A DNA stretch of 64,000 bases from Schistosoma haematobium (Eukaryota > Platyhelminthes > Trematoda > Strigeidida > Schistosomatidae): contig NC_067200.1 in the NCBI RefSeq assembly GCF_000699445.3, forward strand, positions 6,526,950-6,590,949. Reading direction: 5' to 3'. The stretch's first letter is position 1. Each line of letters starts with the position of its first letter. The notes under the pieces are model-generated. The model saw only the letters and a list, made by a program, of their open reading frames with translations, searched no databases and was not told the DNA's origin. The position numbers and the translations under genes are program-made. This document shows positions 41,765 through 52,574 of this stretch, one piece after another.

Positions 41765-41912
41765 TTTTGATGGAGTTTCGTTCTCTGAGCTGGATGGTTT
41801 GGTCGTGGAGCTTCCATGAAATTTATACTGATAATATCGTTCACAAGAACGATGAAAGCTCCATAACTAAATCATCCAGTTCAGAAAACAAAACTCTATC
41901 AAAATCATCCAC
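41765..41912. repeat. Palindromic hairpin repeat, family I
   Basis: The left arm (TTTTGATGGAGTTTCGTTCT...GAGCTGGATGGTTTGG...GGAGCTT) pairs with the right arm (AAGCTCCATAACTAAATCATCC...) over about 50 bases with G:T-type changes. The right arm is also found at 47520-47612 without its partner. Confidence 0.7.
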
Positions 41913-41919
41913 CTAAGCT

Positions 41920-42680
41920 ACAAATCTTCTCTACCATCTCAATGACAGAAATGAATGATATTAATTTCATCAACACTGAAAGGATCATAATTCCTTTTAT
42001 TTTCCTATTTCATATTATTTATTATTTAAAAAGTCATATACGTTTAGAACTCACTTACTCTTAGTTGATCCTATCGTTTTATGTATGTTACTAGTATGAT
42101 GTTAACTTAAATATGACCAATATCGCTTAAATAATGTTTACAATGTATTACATTTTTTTTAAAAAAAATAATTGATTTCCATAAAAGTTCAGTTCATCTT
42201 CAACATCATCATCATCATCGTCGGTGTCATATGACATATTACTTTAAAAGTTAAAGTATTCTATCAATGTACACATACATCTATATATTGATAGAAAAAA
42301 AAATTCATCGTTTTCTAGAGTAGATTATCATGTGATCACGATCTAAGTGATGTTCATATTACAAACTGTTTACTACTTATTAAAATGTCAGTAGTAATTA
42401 GGATAAATACAAAATAAAACAATTAGATCTGATCATTTCATTTTTAAAACAATGAATTCAGCGATAGAATTACTTTGCAATAAACTTATTATCAAACTGT
42501 AAAATCATACATATTCGTTGAGATTCGGTTGTGTGATAAAATATTGAAAATTCATAAACATGTTAATGTCATAACAGGACAATAATAATGGGTTATGTAG
42601 TGTTATGTTACATATATTATCAGTAAATAAACAAGGCATGTAAAATTTGTAAGCTGACGTTATGTTACAGTATGAATGCA
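41920..42680. other. No recognised feature
   Basis: AT-rich, with a TCA trinucleotide run at 42204-42220. I considered and rejected it as a PDE exon. Confidence 0.45.
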
Positions 42681-42694
42681 GTCAGATAATTAAA

Positions 42695-43085
42695 ATATTT
42701 ATGATTGAGATCATGAACCAATCGTTGTTAAACTACCATTGAAAACCTAGAAGCACTGAATGGCATTTTATTCCAGTGGAGCTTATCCATGTCAGGTAAA
42801 GACAAGTATCTACCACAGATAATAAGAGGTAGTAGCACAATTTCGTCTGTTGGTTGAAATTAGACAATAACACAGCTAGCTCAGTGGTCTAAGGATTAAG
42901 TGTTCACGCTCGAGATTGAGGGTCCTAGATTCGACTACCGCATTCGAGATCGTGGCCGCGTACTACTGAGGAGTCCATACTAGAATGAAACGGCCTTCCA
43001 GTTCTTCTAGACTTTAAATGATGATATGACATCGATCGATTAATGATCTCAGTTAGAAAACTTAACAATCTTCACAACCCCATAC
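42695..43085. mobile_element. Old inverted SINE composite
   Basis: An antisense tail (42695-42775) is followed by a sense SINE with head, A-box region GCTCAGTGGTCTAAGG, worn B box and hammerhead relic (ACTGAGGAGTCC, GAATGAAACGG). Confidence 0.6.
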
Positions 43086-43089
43086 TTAT

Positions 43090-43675
43090 TTGTCACAAAA
43101 ATTAAAGAAAACAAAGGAATGAAATCAAATGTAGCGATATTGGAAACACTTATATTTAGAAACCTTAGGACTATGTGAAATAAATGAAGAGGTGAGAAAG
43201 GGTGGCATTTTTAAGTGTAAGATCAAGTCAATGGAAATATAGTAATGGTAATTGAAATGATAACAGTTTAAAGCCATGATGAAGAAAATAATAAAACATA
43301 CAGCTTTCATTTACAATGTTTAGGCTTTATTTTCATAGATAATAAAAACTTCCTGTGTTTAAAAAATAATAGTTGAATATGAGGATACCCTAGTTGATTA
43401 AAATGAATTCTAAGAACAATGTCAAAATCAATTTGAAGATCACTGAAGTAAATAAATTGGGTTAAATGTTTAAGAACAGATATAACTTCTAACCATCTTC
43501 CTCTTATTTCTTTCTTGAATGTTGCTGAAATGTATTATGTTATCTATGTTCAAATTGATCCCCATCCTACATATATTGATCCATTGGAATAAATGAACCA
43601 GTAGTAGCTAAAGTGTGGAGGTTACAACATAAATCATTCTCTCAATTGTTAAAGGCAAACGACTGTTAAATACAA
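43090..43675. other. No recognised feature
   Basis: AT-rich spacer between an old SINE and a CR1-like 3' end. Nothing recognised. Confidence 0.45.
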
Positions 43676-43689
43676 CTTTAAGCATGATG

Positions 43690-43825
43690 ATTCAGTCTCT
43701 TACTAGCTCTACCAATACGGAATTTGAGTCGACAACTGTATCTCTGTGCTAATGTGGTATGTCAACTCGAACTGATGTATGTACGTACGAAGTTCTACGT
43801 TGTTACTGATTGACTAACTGAGTAA
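43690..43825 (+). mobile_element. CR1-like LINE 3' terminus
   Basis: GTGCTAATGTGGTATGTCAA through GTTCTACGTTGTTACTGATT is the 3' UTR end of the CR1-like family, with a degenerate GACT tail. Confidence 0.6.
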
Positions 43826-43994
43826 ACTATTATTATTACTACTATTGTAACTCCTTTTCATATGTGAACGAATAAGTGAACAAAGTCAAATACATATTAC
43901 CACCTCTCGATCACCACTCTTACATCCATTCTTATTTTGATTTATTTAATCTTAACTTTAGCAGGAAATAGGTAATTACCTACTATATGCGTCA

Positions 43995-44065
43995 TATATA
44001 GTCACTCAGTCAGCCAGTCAGCTACAACGTAGGACCACGCACATATGTACCTATACTGTTAAACA
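43995..44065 (-). mobile_element. CR1-like LINE 3' terminus, minus
   Basis: CAGTCAGCTACAACGTAGGA is the reverse complement of the same family terminus; only about 65 bases remain. Confidence 0.55.
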
Positions 44066-44081
44066 AAACATATTATTATAT

Positions 44082-44205
44082 TGATTTAATCTTTTCAGAA
44101 AATGTATTTCAGCATAGTAAAACATTTACACATACTTAAGGCAAAGGGGAAATACACATGAGATTAGTTACATTACGTAGATATATATATATATATACAC
44201 TTTAC
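44082..44205 (+). repeat. Direct repeat, left copy (partner at 45358)
   Basis: About 120 bases (TTGATTTAATCTTTTCAG...GGGGAAATACACATGAGAT...TATATATA) recur in the same orientation at 45358-45483. The pair brackets 1.15 kb containing an RTE-like fragment. Confidence 0.7.
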
Positions 44206-44649
44206 AATTTGCCTAACTATTCTTCGTCTTTTACCCCGTTAGTTCATGGAAGAAGATACAGTTTGATAGCCGATCAGCTATTGCATAGTCAATTATTAGA
44301 CGAAAATATGAAGGGACCGATGAAACTTAAAATAACGAATTTTGGATTTTTTGCACGAAATAACTTCATCTATATAACTAAGTAGGCTTTTAGCATTACA
44401 ACCGGTGTCAACTCGTGATAAGAATTTTAGCTCTGATTTCTAAACATAATTTCTATCTCTGATTCCTAATCCCAACACCTCACTCTAAATCATAATCTTG
44501 TCTTGATCTTAATGATTAATTAAATTCTCTCAAGGCCACTTTAGTATCTCCTAATGGTGGTCTATAGATTATAATCTTATCATTTTTAACCAAACAATGA
44601 GGATAGCTTGACGGCAAGGTCAAACAAATAATAACCGGAGTCACATACT

Positions 44650-45345
44650 ACTTACTTATGTCTGTTACTGCCAATGGAGCATAGGCAGCCGACCAGCCAA
44701 CCCACTCTGTCCTGGGCCTACCTTTCCAGTTCTAACCAATTTTTGTTCATTTTTCTCATGTTTTTCTCCATTTCTCAAAGTAATGTGTTTTCTGATTTTC
44801 TTCTCCTCCTTTGGCCTTGAGGATTCCATGTGAGAGCTTGTCTTGTGACACAGTTGGGTGTTTTCCTCAATGTGTGTCCTATCCACCTCCAGCGCTTCCT
44901 CCTGATTTCTTCCTCCGCTGGGATCTGGTTTGTTCTTTCCCACAGTAGGTTGTTGCTTATAGTGTCTGGCCAACGAATCCGTAGTATTTTGAGTAGACAA
45001 CTGTTCATCAACACTTATATCTTCTTGATGATGGCTGATGTAGTTCTCCAGGTTTCCACCCCATACAATAGAACTGTTTTGACATTTGTATTGAAAATTC
45101 TGACCTTGGTGTTGGTTGCCGATTGTTTTGAGTTTCAGATGTTCTTCACTTGTAAATATACTGCTCTTGCTTTGCCGATCCGCGCCTTCACATCTTCATC
45201 AGATCCACCATGTTCATCAATGATACTGCCCAAATATGTAAAGGTTTTTATATCTTCCAAATCTTCTTCGTCAAGTGTGTTGTTTTTCCCTTTATGTATG
45301 TTGAGACCTACTGCTGCTCAGGCTGTTGACTTACATGTTATCATC
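44650..45345 (-). pseudogene. RTE-like LINE fragment, minus
   Basis: On the minus strand the frames include [36 protein letters not shown] and [17 protein letters not shown]. Upstream (45240-45050) lies the region equivalent to GSDEDVKARI...LLYG. It is broken by frameshifts but the residues are well conserved, suggesting a fairly recent death. It sits between the two direct repeats. Confidence 0.8.
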
Positions 45346-45357
45346 ATTAAATTAAAT

Positions 45358-45483
45358 TGATTTATTCTTTATAGAAAATTTATTCCTATCATAGTAAAAT
45401 ATTTATCCATACTTAAAGCAAAGGGGGAAATACACATGAGATGAGTTACACTACGTAGATATACATATATATATATACTTTAC
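45358..45483 (+). repeat. Direct repeat, right copy
   Basis: Partner of 44082-44205, differing at roughly one base in eight, and ending in an AT run. Confidence 0.7.
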
Positions 45484-45662
45484 TTTACTTATACAAGTTC
45501 ATTCACAAATCATAATTAATTATCATTATTCATTTGATTCATTAATCTTAAAATAAACAAATAAATAAATAAACAAATTGTTTACTACTTTCATTTATTC
45601 AATAAATAAATAAAATGAACTACCTGATGTATTTATTGAACTATTAAATAGAGTTGATTCTC

Positions 45663-45687
45663 ACAACAACAACAACAACAACAACAA
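45663..45687. repeat. CAA microsatellite
   Basis: About eight CAA units. Confidence 0.9.
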
Positions 45688-45867
45688 ATCGTCAATTTCA
45701 CTTCACAACTAATTGAATATTGAAAATAAACCTTTTTTAACTTTTTATTTTTACTAAAATCATTTCATAGTGATTTTCCTAATTTTTTTTTTAAAAAAAA
45801 TAAAAGATAAATATCATTTCAAAAATCAATAATAAACAAAAACGAAGGTTGATAGTGTTATGTTTTG

Positions 45868-45883
45868 TGTGTGTGTGTGTGTG
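45868..45883. repeat. GT microsatellite
   Basis: About eight GT units. Confidence 0.85.
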
Positions 45884-45948
45884 GAGGCCCATTATTTAAT
45901 TGTCATTTATCTTGAACGATGTTGTAGAAAGGGCTTTCTACTTTAGTA

Positions 45949-46160
45949 GCCCGAGATCTGACTCCAAGCTGATCGTAATGAATGATTGTTATTGGAATGA
46001 ATATGTTGCCTATCCTCGTATATAATCATCGATTTCAATCGCGTTAATCAATAACGGAATTAAATAAGTCAAATAACAAGAATGGACTTTTGAATACATA
46101 TATTTTGTATATGCAGCGAATAGAATAAAGAGAAGAGAAACGACGCGCAGTGGAGATGAC
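45949..46160 (+). mobile_element. Fragment of the long-TIR element
   Basis: CTTTAGTAGCCCGAGATCTG and TAATCAATAACGGAATTAAA match the left end of 38886-39711 over about 200 bases. The right terminal repeat is missing. Confidence 0.7.
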
Positions 46161-46337
46161 AGGTAAACCAACTTCCTTTTAACCAAGAGTTATTCAATAG
46201 TTATAGGCACACAAAAGTAAGTTACAGACATATGATGATAAGAAGTGTACACACACCTACGCGCTCATATAAAAACAGTCAAGATTGATAAGTGAATAAT
46301 TAACAAGGTCAGAACGTGACTCAAGTAGAATGGATAG

Positions 46338-46834
46338 AAATTTCACAGGTTGAAATCATGAGTCATTTGAAGCTAGACCACCATTGAAAACCTGAAAGCA
46401 CTAAACGGCTGTTTCGTCCTGGTATGGGACTCCTCAGCAGTGCGCATCCACGATCCCGCACCACGCGGAGCTCGAACCCAGAACCTACTGAACTCGCGCG
46501 CGAGCACTTAACCACTAGACCACTGAGCCGGCATCCAACTCACTGAAGACAATGGTGTACAGTGGCGCAACTTAGTGGATTGGTTGAAGTTAGGCATTAA
46601 CACCGTTGGATTCCGGCTCAGTGGTCTAATGGTTAAGTGCTCGCGCGCGAAACCAGTAGATCCTGGGTTCGAATGCCGCGGGGTGCGGGATCGTTAATGC
46701 GCACTTCTGAGGAGTCCAATACCGGGACGAAACGGCCGTCCAGTGCTTCCAGGTTTTCAATGGTGGTCTAGCTTCAAGTGACTCATGATTTCAACCTGTG
46801 AAATTTCTAAAACTCTCCACAAAACCCATTCTGA
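46338..46834. mobile_element. Head-to-head inverted SINE composite with 12-bp TSD
   Basis: An antisense SINE (tail, hammerhead, B and A boxes; 46338-46535) is joined by about 75 bases of SINE head to a sense SINE with complete 3' end (46610-46834). TAGAATGGATAG flanks the whole (46326-46337 and 46835-46846). The sense hammerhead is nearly intact (TTCTGAGGAGTCC...GGGACGAAACGGCCGTCC). Confidence 0.9.
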
Positions 46835-46849
46835 TAGAATGGATAGATT

Positions 46850-47515
46850 GAGCTATCCGAAAGCTAGAATAAGGTATATAGGTTTAACATTATAACAGAC
46901 ACTACAGTTTAAAGGGATTACGTATTCATTTAAATCTACAAACAGAACAAAGACTCAACGACACAATGATTAGATAAGTGAATTATTTCAATGTATCTTA
47001 GTCCCACTAACTAGAAGAAGACGTTTAGGTTTAGAAAACAGAAAGTGTATTCTATAAGTAGCCAACCAACAACAATCACAATTCAAGCGTTTAGATACAT
47101 TACAAAATAACATATTAAAAATAACAACGAATCAATGACATTTAAAGTCCTGCTAAGTGGAAAATATTATGTAAAGATAAAAATGGGCGATTTTAAGATA
47201 TTTAAGATGTTTACCAAGTGAGTTCTGAATAACTAACATCCTCAACAGATAGTTCAATAAACTATTACGAAATACCTCAGTGGAATCATTTTTTTCTTTC
47301 ATCATGAAATCTGTTCGCTTCTACATTCTAGCACCATATAACAAAACATAGAATGGATATTGTGAATATGAATGACGTAGCAGAATCGTGAAAATTATCC
47401 TGTGATAAATTTGAGGATTGGAGGGGAATAACTGAAAGTGATGAAGTTTCTAATTTTGCAAATATTTGAATAAGTATTGAGATAGTAGAGAAGATTTATA
47501 ACTCGAACACTTCAC
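46850..47515. other. No recognised feature
   Basis: AT-rich spacer after the inverted SINE composite. Nothing recognised. Confidence 0.45.
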
Positions 47516-47519
47516 TTCT

Positions 47520-47612
47520 ACCTGAAGTTTATACTGATGATATCGTTCAGAATAATGATGAAAGCTCCATGATCAAATCATCCAGCTTAGAGAACAAAAT
47601 TCCACTAAAAAC
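47520..47612 (+). repeat. Family I repeat, single arm
   Basis: GATGAAAGCTCCATGATCAA and ATCATCCAGCTTAGAGAACA match the right arm of the hairpin at 41765-41912. Confidence 0.55.
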
Positions 47613-47614
47613 TT

Positions 47615-48640
47615 AATAAGTATACTTAGGTAATGGTTATTTCACTATGGCTTTTATTATAAGGTTTCATTTGATTTATAAACTCTTTTTATATGTTTTA
47701 ACGTTCTTAAATTATTGTTAATTAATTATGGATTTACTGTCTAGTTTTAAAGTATATACGACTTAATTACGTAGAAATTCGCAATTGCTTATTTATCATG
47801 TGTTGTAGTCATGTAATTAATGTATATAATTCTATGAGTTTTTTATTCATATTTATGGTAATAAAAAGAGCTCAGTCTGATCGCTGTCTTTCAGTTCTAA
47901 TTAACCGCTGAGGATAGAACCAGTTATGTGAACCAATAGGATTAAGAATTTCTCGGTCGTTATTATTGATCACTTGTGTTATTAGTTGATGAGATGGTCA
48001 TTGATACGGTAGATGTAATGATAATAGTCACATGTAGACTATATAATCAAGTGATCCAATTAGACGGGACAGATAAAAAGATTGAAGTTTATGACAAAAT
48101 ATTTAGATATGATAGGTATACTTTTTAACAATTAGTTTATGAGATTTTTAACAGGGTTCCAGTTGCAAGCTTTCATTGAAATTCATAACAGTTACGTAAT
48201 GAGACTTGGTAATTATAATGCGTTATATTCTTGCACACTATGCGCATCCTCAAATGAGTTTTAAAGTTTGAATAAACCAGAATAGTGAGGGTAGCTTGTC
48301 TGATCTTCATGAGGTTCAGATTAGTGATTGGTAGAACGAATCAGAATATTGCGTTCTCCACCAATGCCATTCACTATATTCAGTAAACAGTATTAGCCGA
48401 CTTACACTGATTAATGGATACAAGCGAACATATTGATGGGGGAATGTTGAACCAGGTTGACACAAATATCCAAATACTTTTTGATTTTCCATTCCTTGAT
48501 CATTGAGTAGTGACCAATATCATGTTTGTTTATTTTTTTATTATTGACCAAATTTGGTCAATCAACCTGTAGTATGGCGACTAGTCTATACGACTAAATG
48601 TCAAGTACTATGTTGAGGTGTAAAGTATTCGAAAGAAATC
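47615..48640. other. No recognised feature
   Basis: AT-rich sequence with no matches in the window. The following 48640-48720 resembles the SINE-like part at 19460. Confidence 0.4.
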
Positions 48641-48791
48641 GGGAAGAAACTATGATTAGTTCAGGTTTCGTGCTAGTTGGCACTCATCTGCAGCGTATAC
48701 CTGTTCGATTTTCGATGATCTTTTATTCCCTACTAGATCATGACGAAAATTATTATGGGAACACTTGAAACACTTTTATGAAACTACCTGA

Positions 48792-49209
48792 TTGTTAGGG
48801 ACGTTAGATCCACAGAACTTCCATGGAAAAAGTCCTAATTTTGTAATTATATGTTAAAAATTTGAATTTCTTTGTTTTCGCGCTAAAAGCGCTCTTTTCA
48901 CCTTCATGTCGTATTTCCCACTTCGGAGAATCTTAAACGTTATTGGTCCGTTGTGTCTTTTAGTATGCTATTTTGTAACCTTTCCCAATAACGATTTTGT
49001 ACTGTATATATATACGTTTTGATTTGTGTCTGTTGTTATCGCTCGTGCTTCTGGCAATTTACGGAATATACTTCCCCGTTCGGACTTCGACTTCTCTCTC
49101 TAGTTAGCGGGGCTGGGACGCAATAGAGTAGCTAGTTTATTATTCTCCAGTCACAAGTCTTTGTTCCGTTCACAGTCTAAGTGAACTCGTAACCGCTTCA
49201 CACCTAGCA
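48792..49209 (+). mobile_element. Solo LTR, copy 2
   Basis: This 418-bp block runs TGTTAGGG to CCTAGCA and is flanked by CTGAT (48787-48791 and 49210-49214). It aligns with 16737-17131, with about 20 extra bases near 49040. TG...CA ends and a 5-bp TSD identify an LTR retrotransposon solo LTR. Same family, different target site. Confidence 0.88.
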
Positions 49210-49394
49210 CTGATACTATAAATTCTTGTGTTTGACAAATCTAAAGGTTTGGTAGCTGAATGAATTCATTTACGTTTTATTATATTTGCAAATTATTACA
49301 GATGAAACAGTTCTAATATATGTAAATGATTAGGCAACAAATTTGCTAAATGTATACTTTATTATTTTAATAATAAAGGATATTATCCTTGATA

Positions 49395-49530
49395 TTTGGC
49401 TTTTTTAGCAATCTTCTCTACAGGATAGGATTGTTAACCCCATACCCAATCCTCCTTCTTTCTCTTCGCTTAAATCGACAGTAACTTTAGAAGGGATTCA
49501 GTCGGAATTTCGGCATATCATCAGTTAATT
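49395..49530 (-). mobile_element. RTE 5'UTR-derived element, degraded minus copy
   Basis: On the minus strand GGTATGGGGTTAACAATCCT and a preceding AGGAGGATTGGG match the 5' UTR element (14543-14685). The second hairpin is still pairable through G:U pairs. Confidence 0.55.
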
Positions 49531-49534
49531 AAAT

Positions 49535-50635
49535 CTTAAATCTCAATCGAAATTCATTACATCAAGAATATATTTTCAATTTTTCACTGACTAGTTCACC
49601 CACATTTATAGACATTATTATATTAACTATGAAAATAGACCATAAATCATTGTAAAATACATCTTATCTTTAATCGAAGAACATAAGCTCTCTGTAAAAC
49701 GTTATGACTTGTATGGGTCACACTTTATACGTGTGACTGAGAGAGAGACCTTAAAATAATACCCGGTTCTTAAATCAAAGTTTTTGTAGTGGTTTTTAGG
49801 ACTGTGTGTTAACAGTCGGAATTAAAGTTCTTACGACACATATGGATCGCTACTCACCAATACCAAGTATGGGTTAGTATATACAGCAATTTACATGTGT
49901 TTATGTGTAAGGAAGAGTAATACTTTCCAATTATCGAAGCCAAAATAGATGGAAAATGATTCGATTCTATGACCTACCGGTTGGAAATTGAGTTTTTTTG
50001 AACATTCAAACCAACTATTCATTAATCTTGATCTGAATACATATGACTGATCATCAATATAACTTATTAGATAGAATCTAGATACTTAACAAAACTTTTA
50101 TAAAAGTCAACTTCTAATAAATAAATTTTTAGAGCGAATATATTCAGACAAAATGATAGTTATTGCATATAGACAGAGATGTTAAGTAACTGGGGGTAGT
50201 CTATGGGTAACCTGTTTCCTGTTGATTATCTCCAAACATCTAACATTAAAATATGGTACAGACTATACCGAGTTATAAAGACTAGTTATTATATTTTATT
50301 TTGATCGATACAATCCGATTTAGTATTAAAAGTCTATACAAAAATGATACCGATCACTACTCAATAATCAATCAATATATCGATACACATACACTCTGTA
50401 AATTATTGAATTCAATCAATAAGGTACTTGATAACTCACAATAAATTAGCAATTTTAACCCAGTAAAGTCATAAATTCATAATAGATTATTTACAAATTA
50501 TTTAGACGTTTACATAAAAATCTCCCTTGATAAATTATACTTTGATCCCACTATTATGTATACATATAGATACATTGCTTTGGATGAAATCACATGGAAT
50601 CAAGGTAAACTGTTAGTTGATCTATCAGATAACCG
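49535..50635. other. No recognised feature
   Basis: AT-rich, no repeats matched. Confidence 0.45.

Positions 50636-50637
<2 letters not shown>

Positions 50638-50680
<43 letters not shown>
50638..50680. repeat. AT microsatellite
   Basis: About 20 AT units immediately left of an RTE-5'UTR insertion. Confidence 0.95.
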
Positions 50681-50688
50681 TGTCGTCA

Positions 50689-50820
50689 ACTCCACTTGGA
50701 GCCCCTCTGGGGCTACTGCAGGTCCCAAGCCCGGATAAATGAGGAGGATTTAGCATGAGCTTAGCGACCTCATCCCGTAGAAAACTAACTCGCTAAAAAA
50801 CGCTAAACAGAAAGTAATAT
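50689..50820 (+). mobile_element. RTE 5'UTR-derived element with TSD
   Basis: A 132-bp insert from ACTCCACTTGGAGCCCC to AAACAGAAAGTAATAT, flanked by TGTCGTCA (50681-50688 and 50821-50828). It is the second self-standing copy of only the RTE 5' UTR. Both hairpins are preserved with changed bases. Confidence 0.8.
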
Positions 50821-50829
50821 TGTCGTCAT

Positions 50830-51350
50830 CTAATTAATTGTTCGTTCACCATTTTATTTCTAGAAAACAAAAAAAGTACTCAAGGACTGAGTACAGAATT
50901 ATTACTAACATGTTTAGGTACAAAAAAGATCCAAGTAAACAAAATCAAGTGAAATTAACTCATTTTTGTATGCAAACCTATTAAGTAATTAAAAACAGTG
51001 AGCAGGAAACGTTTGTTGGCTTAGGTTTTGAGTTAGCTGGGATTCTTCAAGAAAGGTTACTTGTTATCTCAAGGAGACTGATACTCGCTACTTATGAATA
51101 GCAACTAAAATAACACCTGAGTCAGGATGGGTTTCCTGCAAACTACCTTTAACAACCTAATATCCCAACATAATACTTGCAATGTTAAGTCACTAAGACT
51201 AGTGGTCATATCACAGATTGAGCAAGAGAAATTAATCATCACTAAGGTCTAGATAACGGTGATATTAGTTACTATTTAGTGATCAATCGATTGTAAATAT
51301 CTGGTTGTTGAATAAAATATATAATGTTGATTAATGTACAATATTTTGAA
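50830..51350. other. No strongly recognised feature
   Basis: AT-rich. The stretch 50995-51075 (GAGCAGGAAACGTTTGTTGG...AGCTGGGATTCTTCA) resembles the SINE-like family near 19440 and 48660. Confidence 0.35.
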
Positions 51351-51359
51351 CAATTATCT

Positions 51360-51815
51360 AAATACACAAAAGGGGTTGGAATTTTCGTATGACTGAGGCT
51401 TCAATAAACCTTAGTATTACGCCCTTCTACACTTTTGTACAACACCACAAAAGCTGAGTTAAGATCAATTTTATGACCTGTTTCAATTACGCGTTTGGCA
51501 ATAGAGGATGATAGATGTTTATCCTATATTCTTATTGAGACATTCGATTCAGTTTGTTTCGGCAACCATTTAGGTACATGTTCATACACCCTAATTTTGA
51601 AATCACAATTATTCTTCCCAATTTATGTGTGACCACACATTTAAATTAGTAAACACAGTGGGATGTGACGCAATCGTTTTCTTGTATTTTAGGTTTTCCT
51701 TGAAGCGTCAACCTTGTTGTTCCTTGATAATGACCTTTGCTGTACAATACGTCTTGTTAATGACTGATTTAAGCCTTTGTTTCAATAATGTATGGTTTAG
51801 TAATATTAGCTTATT
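51360..51815 (-). pseudogene. Penelope-like GIY-YIG fragment, minus
   Basis: On the minus strand from about 51720 the frame reads ENDCVTSHCVY then, after breaks, the equivalent of GRSNRDL...EHVPKW. The part 51540-51370 corresponds to 2690-2850 (coding 3' end). Same domain as 2283-2657 but with stops and frameshifts. Confidence 0.75.
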
Positions 51816-51817
51816 AT

Positions 51818-52248
51818 TCAGAGTGATAACGTTTCATGATCTCAATCAAAAACGTAATAATCTCCACAACCCCCATACTAGTAATCAACATGTGCTCACT
51901 AGTGACTAGCTTCGTGAGGGAATTCTCGGAGTTCTAGTGAGAAGCCATGATCAATGGAGCTAATCCATGTCGGTTAGAGACAAGTATCTACCTCAGTACA
52001 ATGGAAGATGGTCGCGCAATTGATGTTAGACACTATCATCATTGACTGCCGGCTCATTGGTCCAGTTGGTTAAGCGATCACGCGCGAGGCAGAAGGGCTT
52101 GGGTTCGAATCCCGCTCGCGGGATCGTGGATGCGCACTGCTGAGGAGTCCCACAGTAGGACGAAACGGCCGTTCAGCGCTTCCAGGTTTCCAAAGGTGGT
52201 GGTCTCATATCGATCGTTTCGTGATCTCAATCAAAAACGTTTCAAATT
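51818..52248 (+). mobile_element. Hammerhead SINE, full length, preceded by a tail
   Basis: A SINE tail (51818-51890) runs directly into a full SINE: head (CTCACTAGTGACTAGCTTC), A-box region GGCTCATTGGTCCAG, B box GGGTTCGAATCCC, hammerhead GCACTGCTGAGGAGTCCCAC...GGACGAAACGG and tail. This looks like a tandem of two units. Stem I has one mismatch (GCACTG versus CAGCGC). Confidence 0.8.
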
Positions 52249-52254
52249 GTTCTC

Positions 52255-52445
52255 ACTTTGTTTTCTTTATTATCCTTATCTCCTCTAGTTGACCTTCTAT
52301 TTTTTATACACAAATGTTCTTAACAAGTATGTAATGTACGATCAGATTGTTCGAAATGTATTGCGCTAATATATCATCACATAGTTCTGATAATCTTCAT
52401 CTTCTTATTACATTATCGAAATTTATCAAATGGGACTAATTGCTT
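52255..52445 (+). mobile_element. Penelope-like element 3' end
   Basis: AATGTTCTTAACAAGTATGT...GATCAGATTGTTCGAAATGT matches 2965-3150 and the minus strand of 21590-21740. Confidence 0.65.
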
Positions 52446-52495
52446 TGAACAGTAATCTATTATAAGCAATGATGGATAGTACCTAGCAGTGGAAT

Positions 52496-52536
52496 CCAGG
52501 ACGCGCGTTTCGTCCTATTTGGGACTCTTCAGCTTG
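52496..52536 (-). ncRNA. SMalpha hammerhead ribozyme, minus copy
   Basis: The minus strand reads CTGAAGAGTCCCAAATAGGA then CGAAACGCGCGTCCTGG: full core, stem II GTCC/GGAC, triplet GTC. Stem I has a mismatch (CAAG against CTGG), which may weaken it. Confidence 0.75.
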
Positions 52537-52574
52537 ATGTACCTGCATCTCAGGGTTGATGTTCACTCTGGGAC

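Noticed and set aside
42180..42245. Minus-strand frame with an Asp run that resembled an acidic PDE segment.
   Set aside because: It is a TCA trinucleotide run with no splice sites in a usable phase.
44830..45360. 176-codon plus-strand open frame.
   Set aside because: It is the antisense shadow of the RTE-like fragment encoded on the minus strand.
45619..45660. Possible missing upstream PDE exon on the minus strand (a 17-nt piece before a GTAGTT donor, encoding FNKYI plus a split codon).
   Set aside because: Phase would fit the exon at 37349, but it is tiny, the donor is weak, the longer version contains a stop, and the UCR1 motif expected there is absent.
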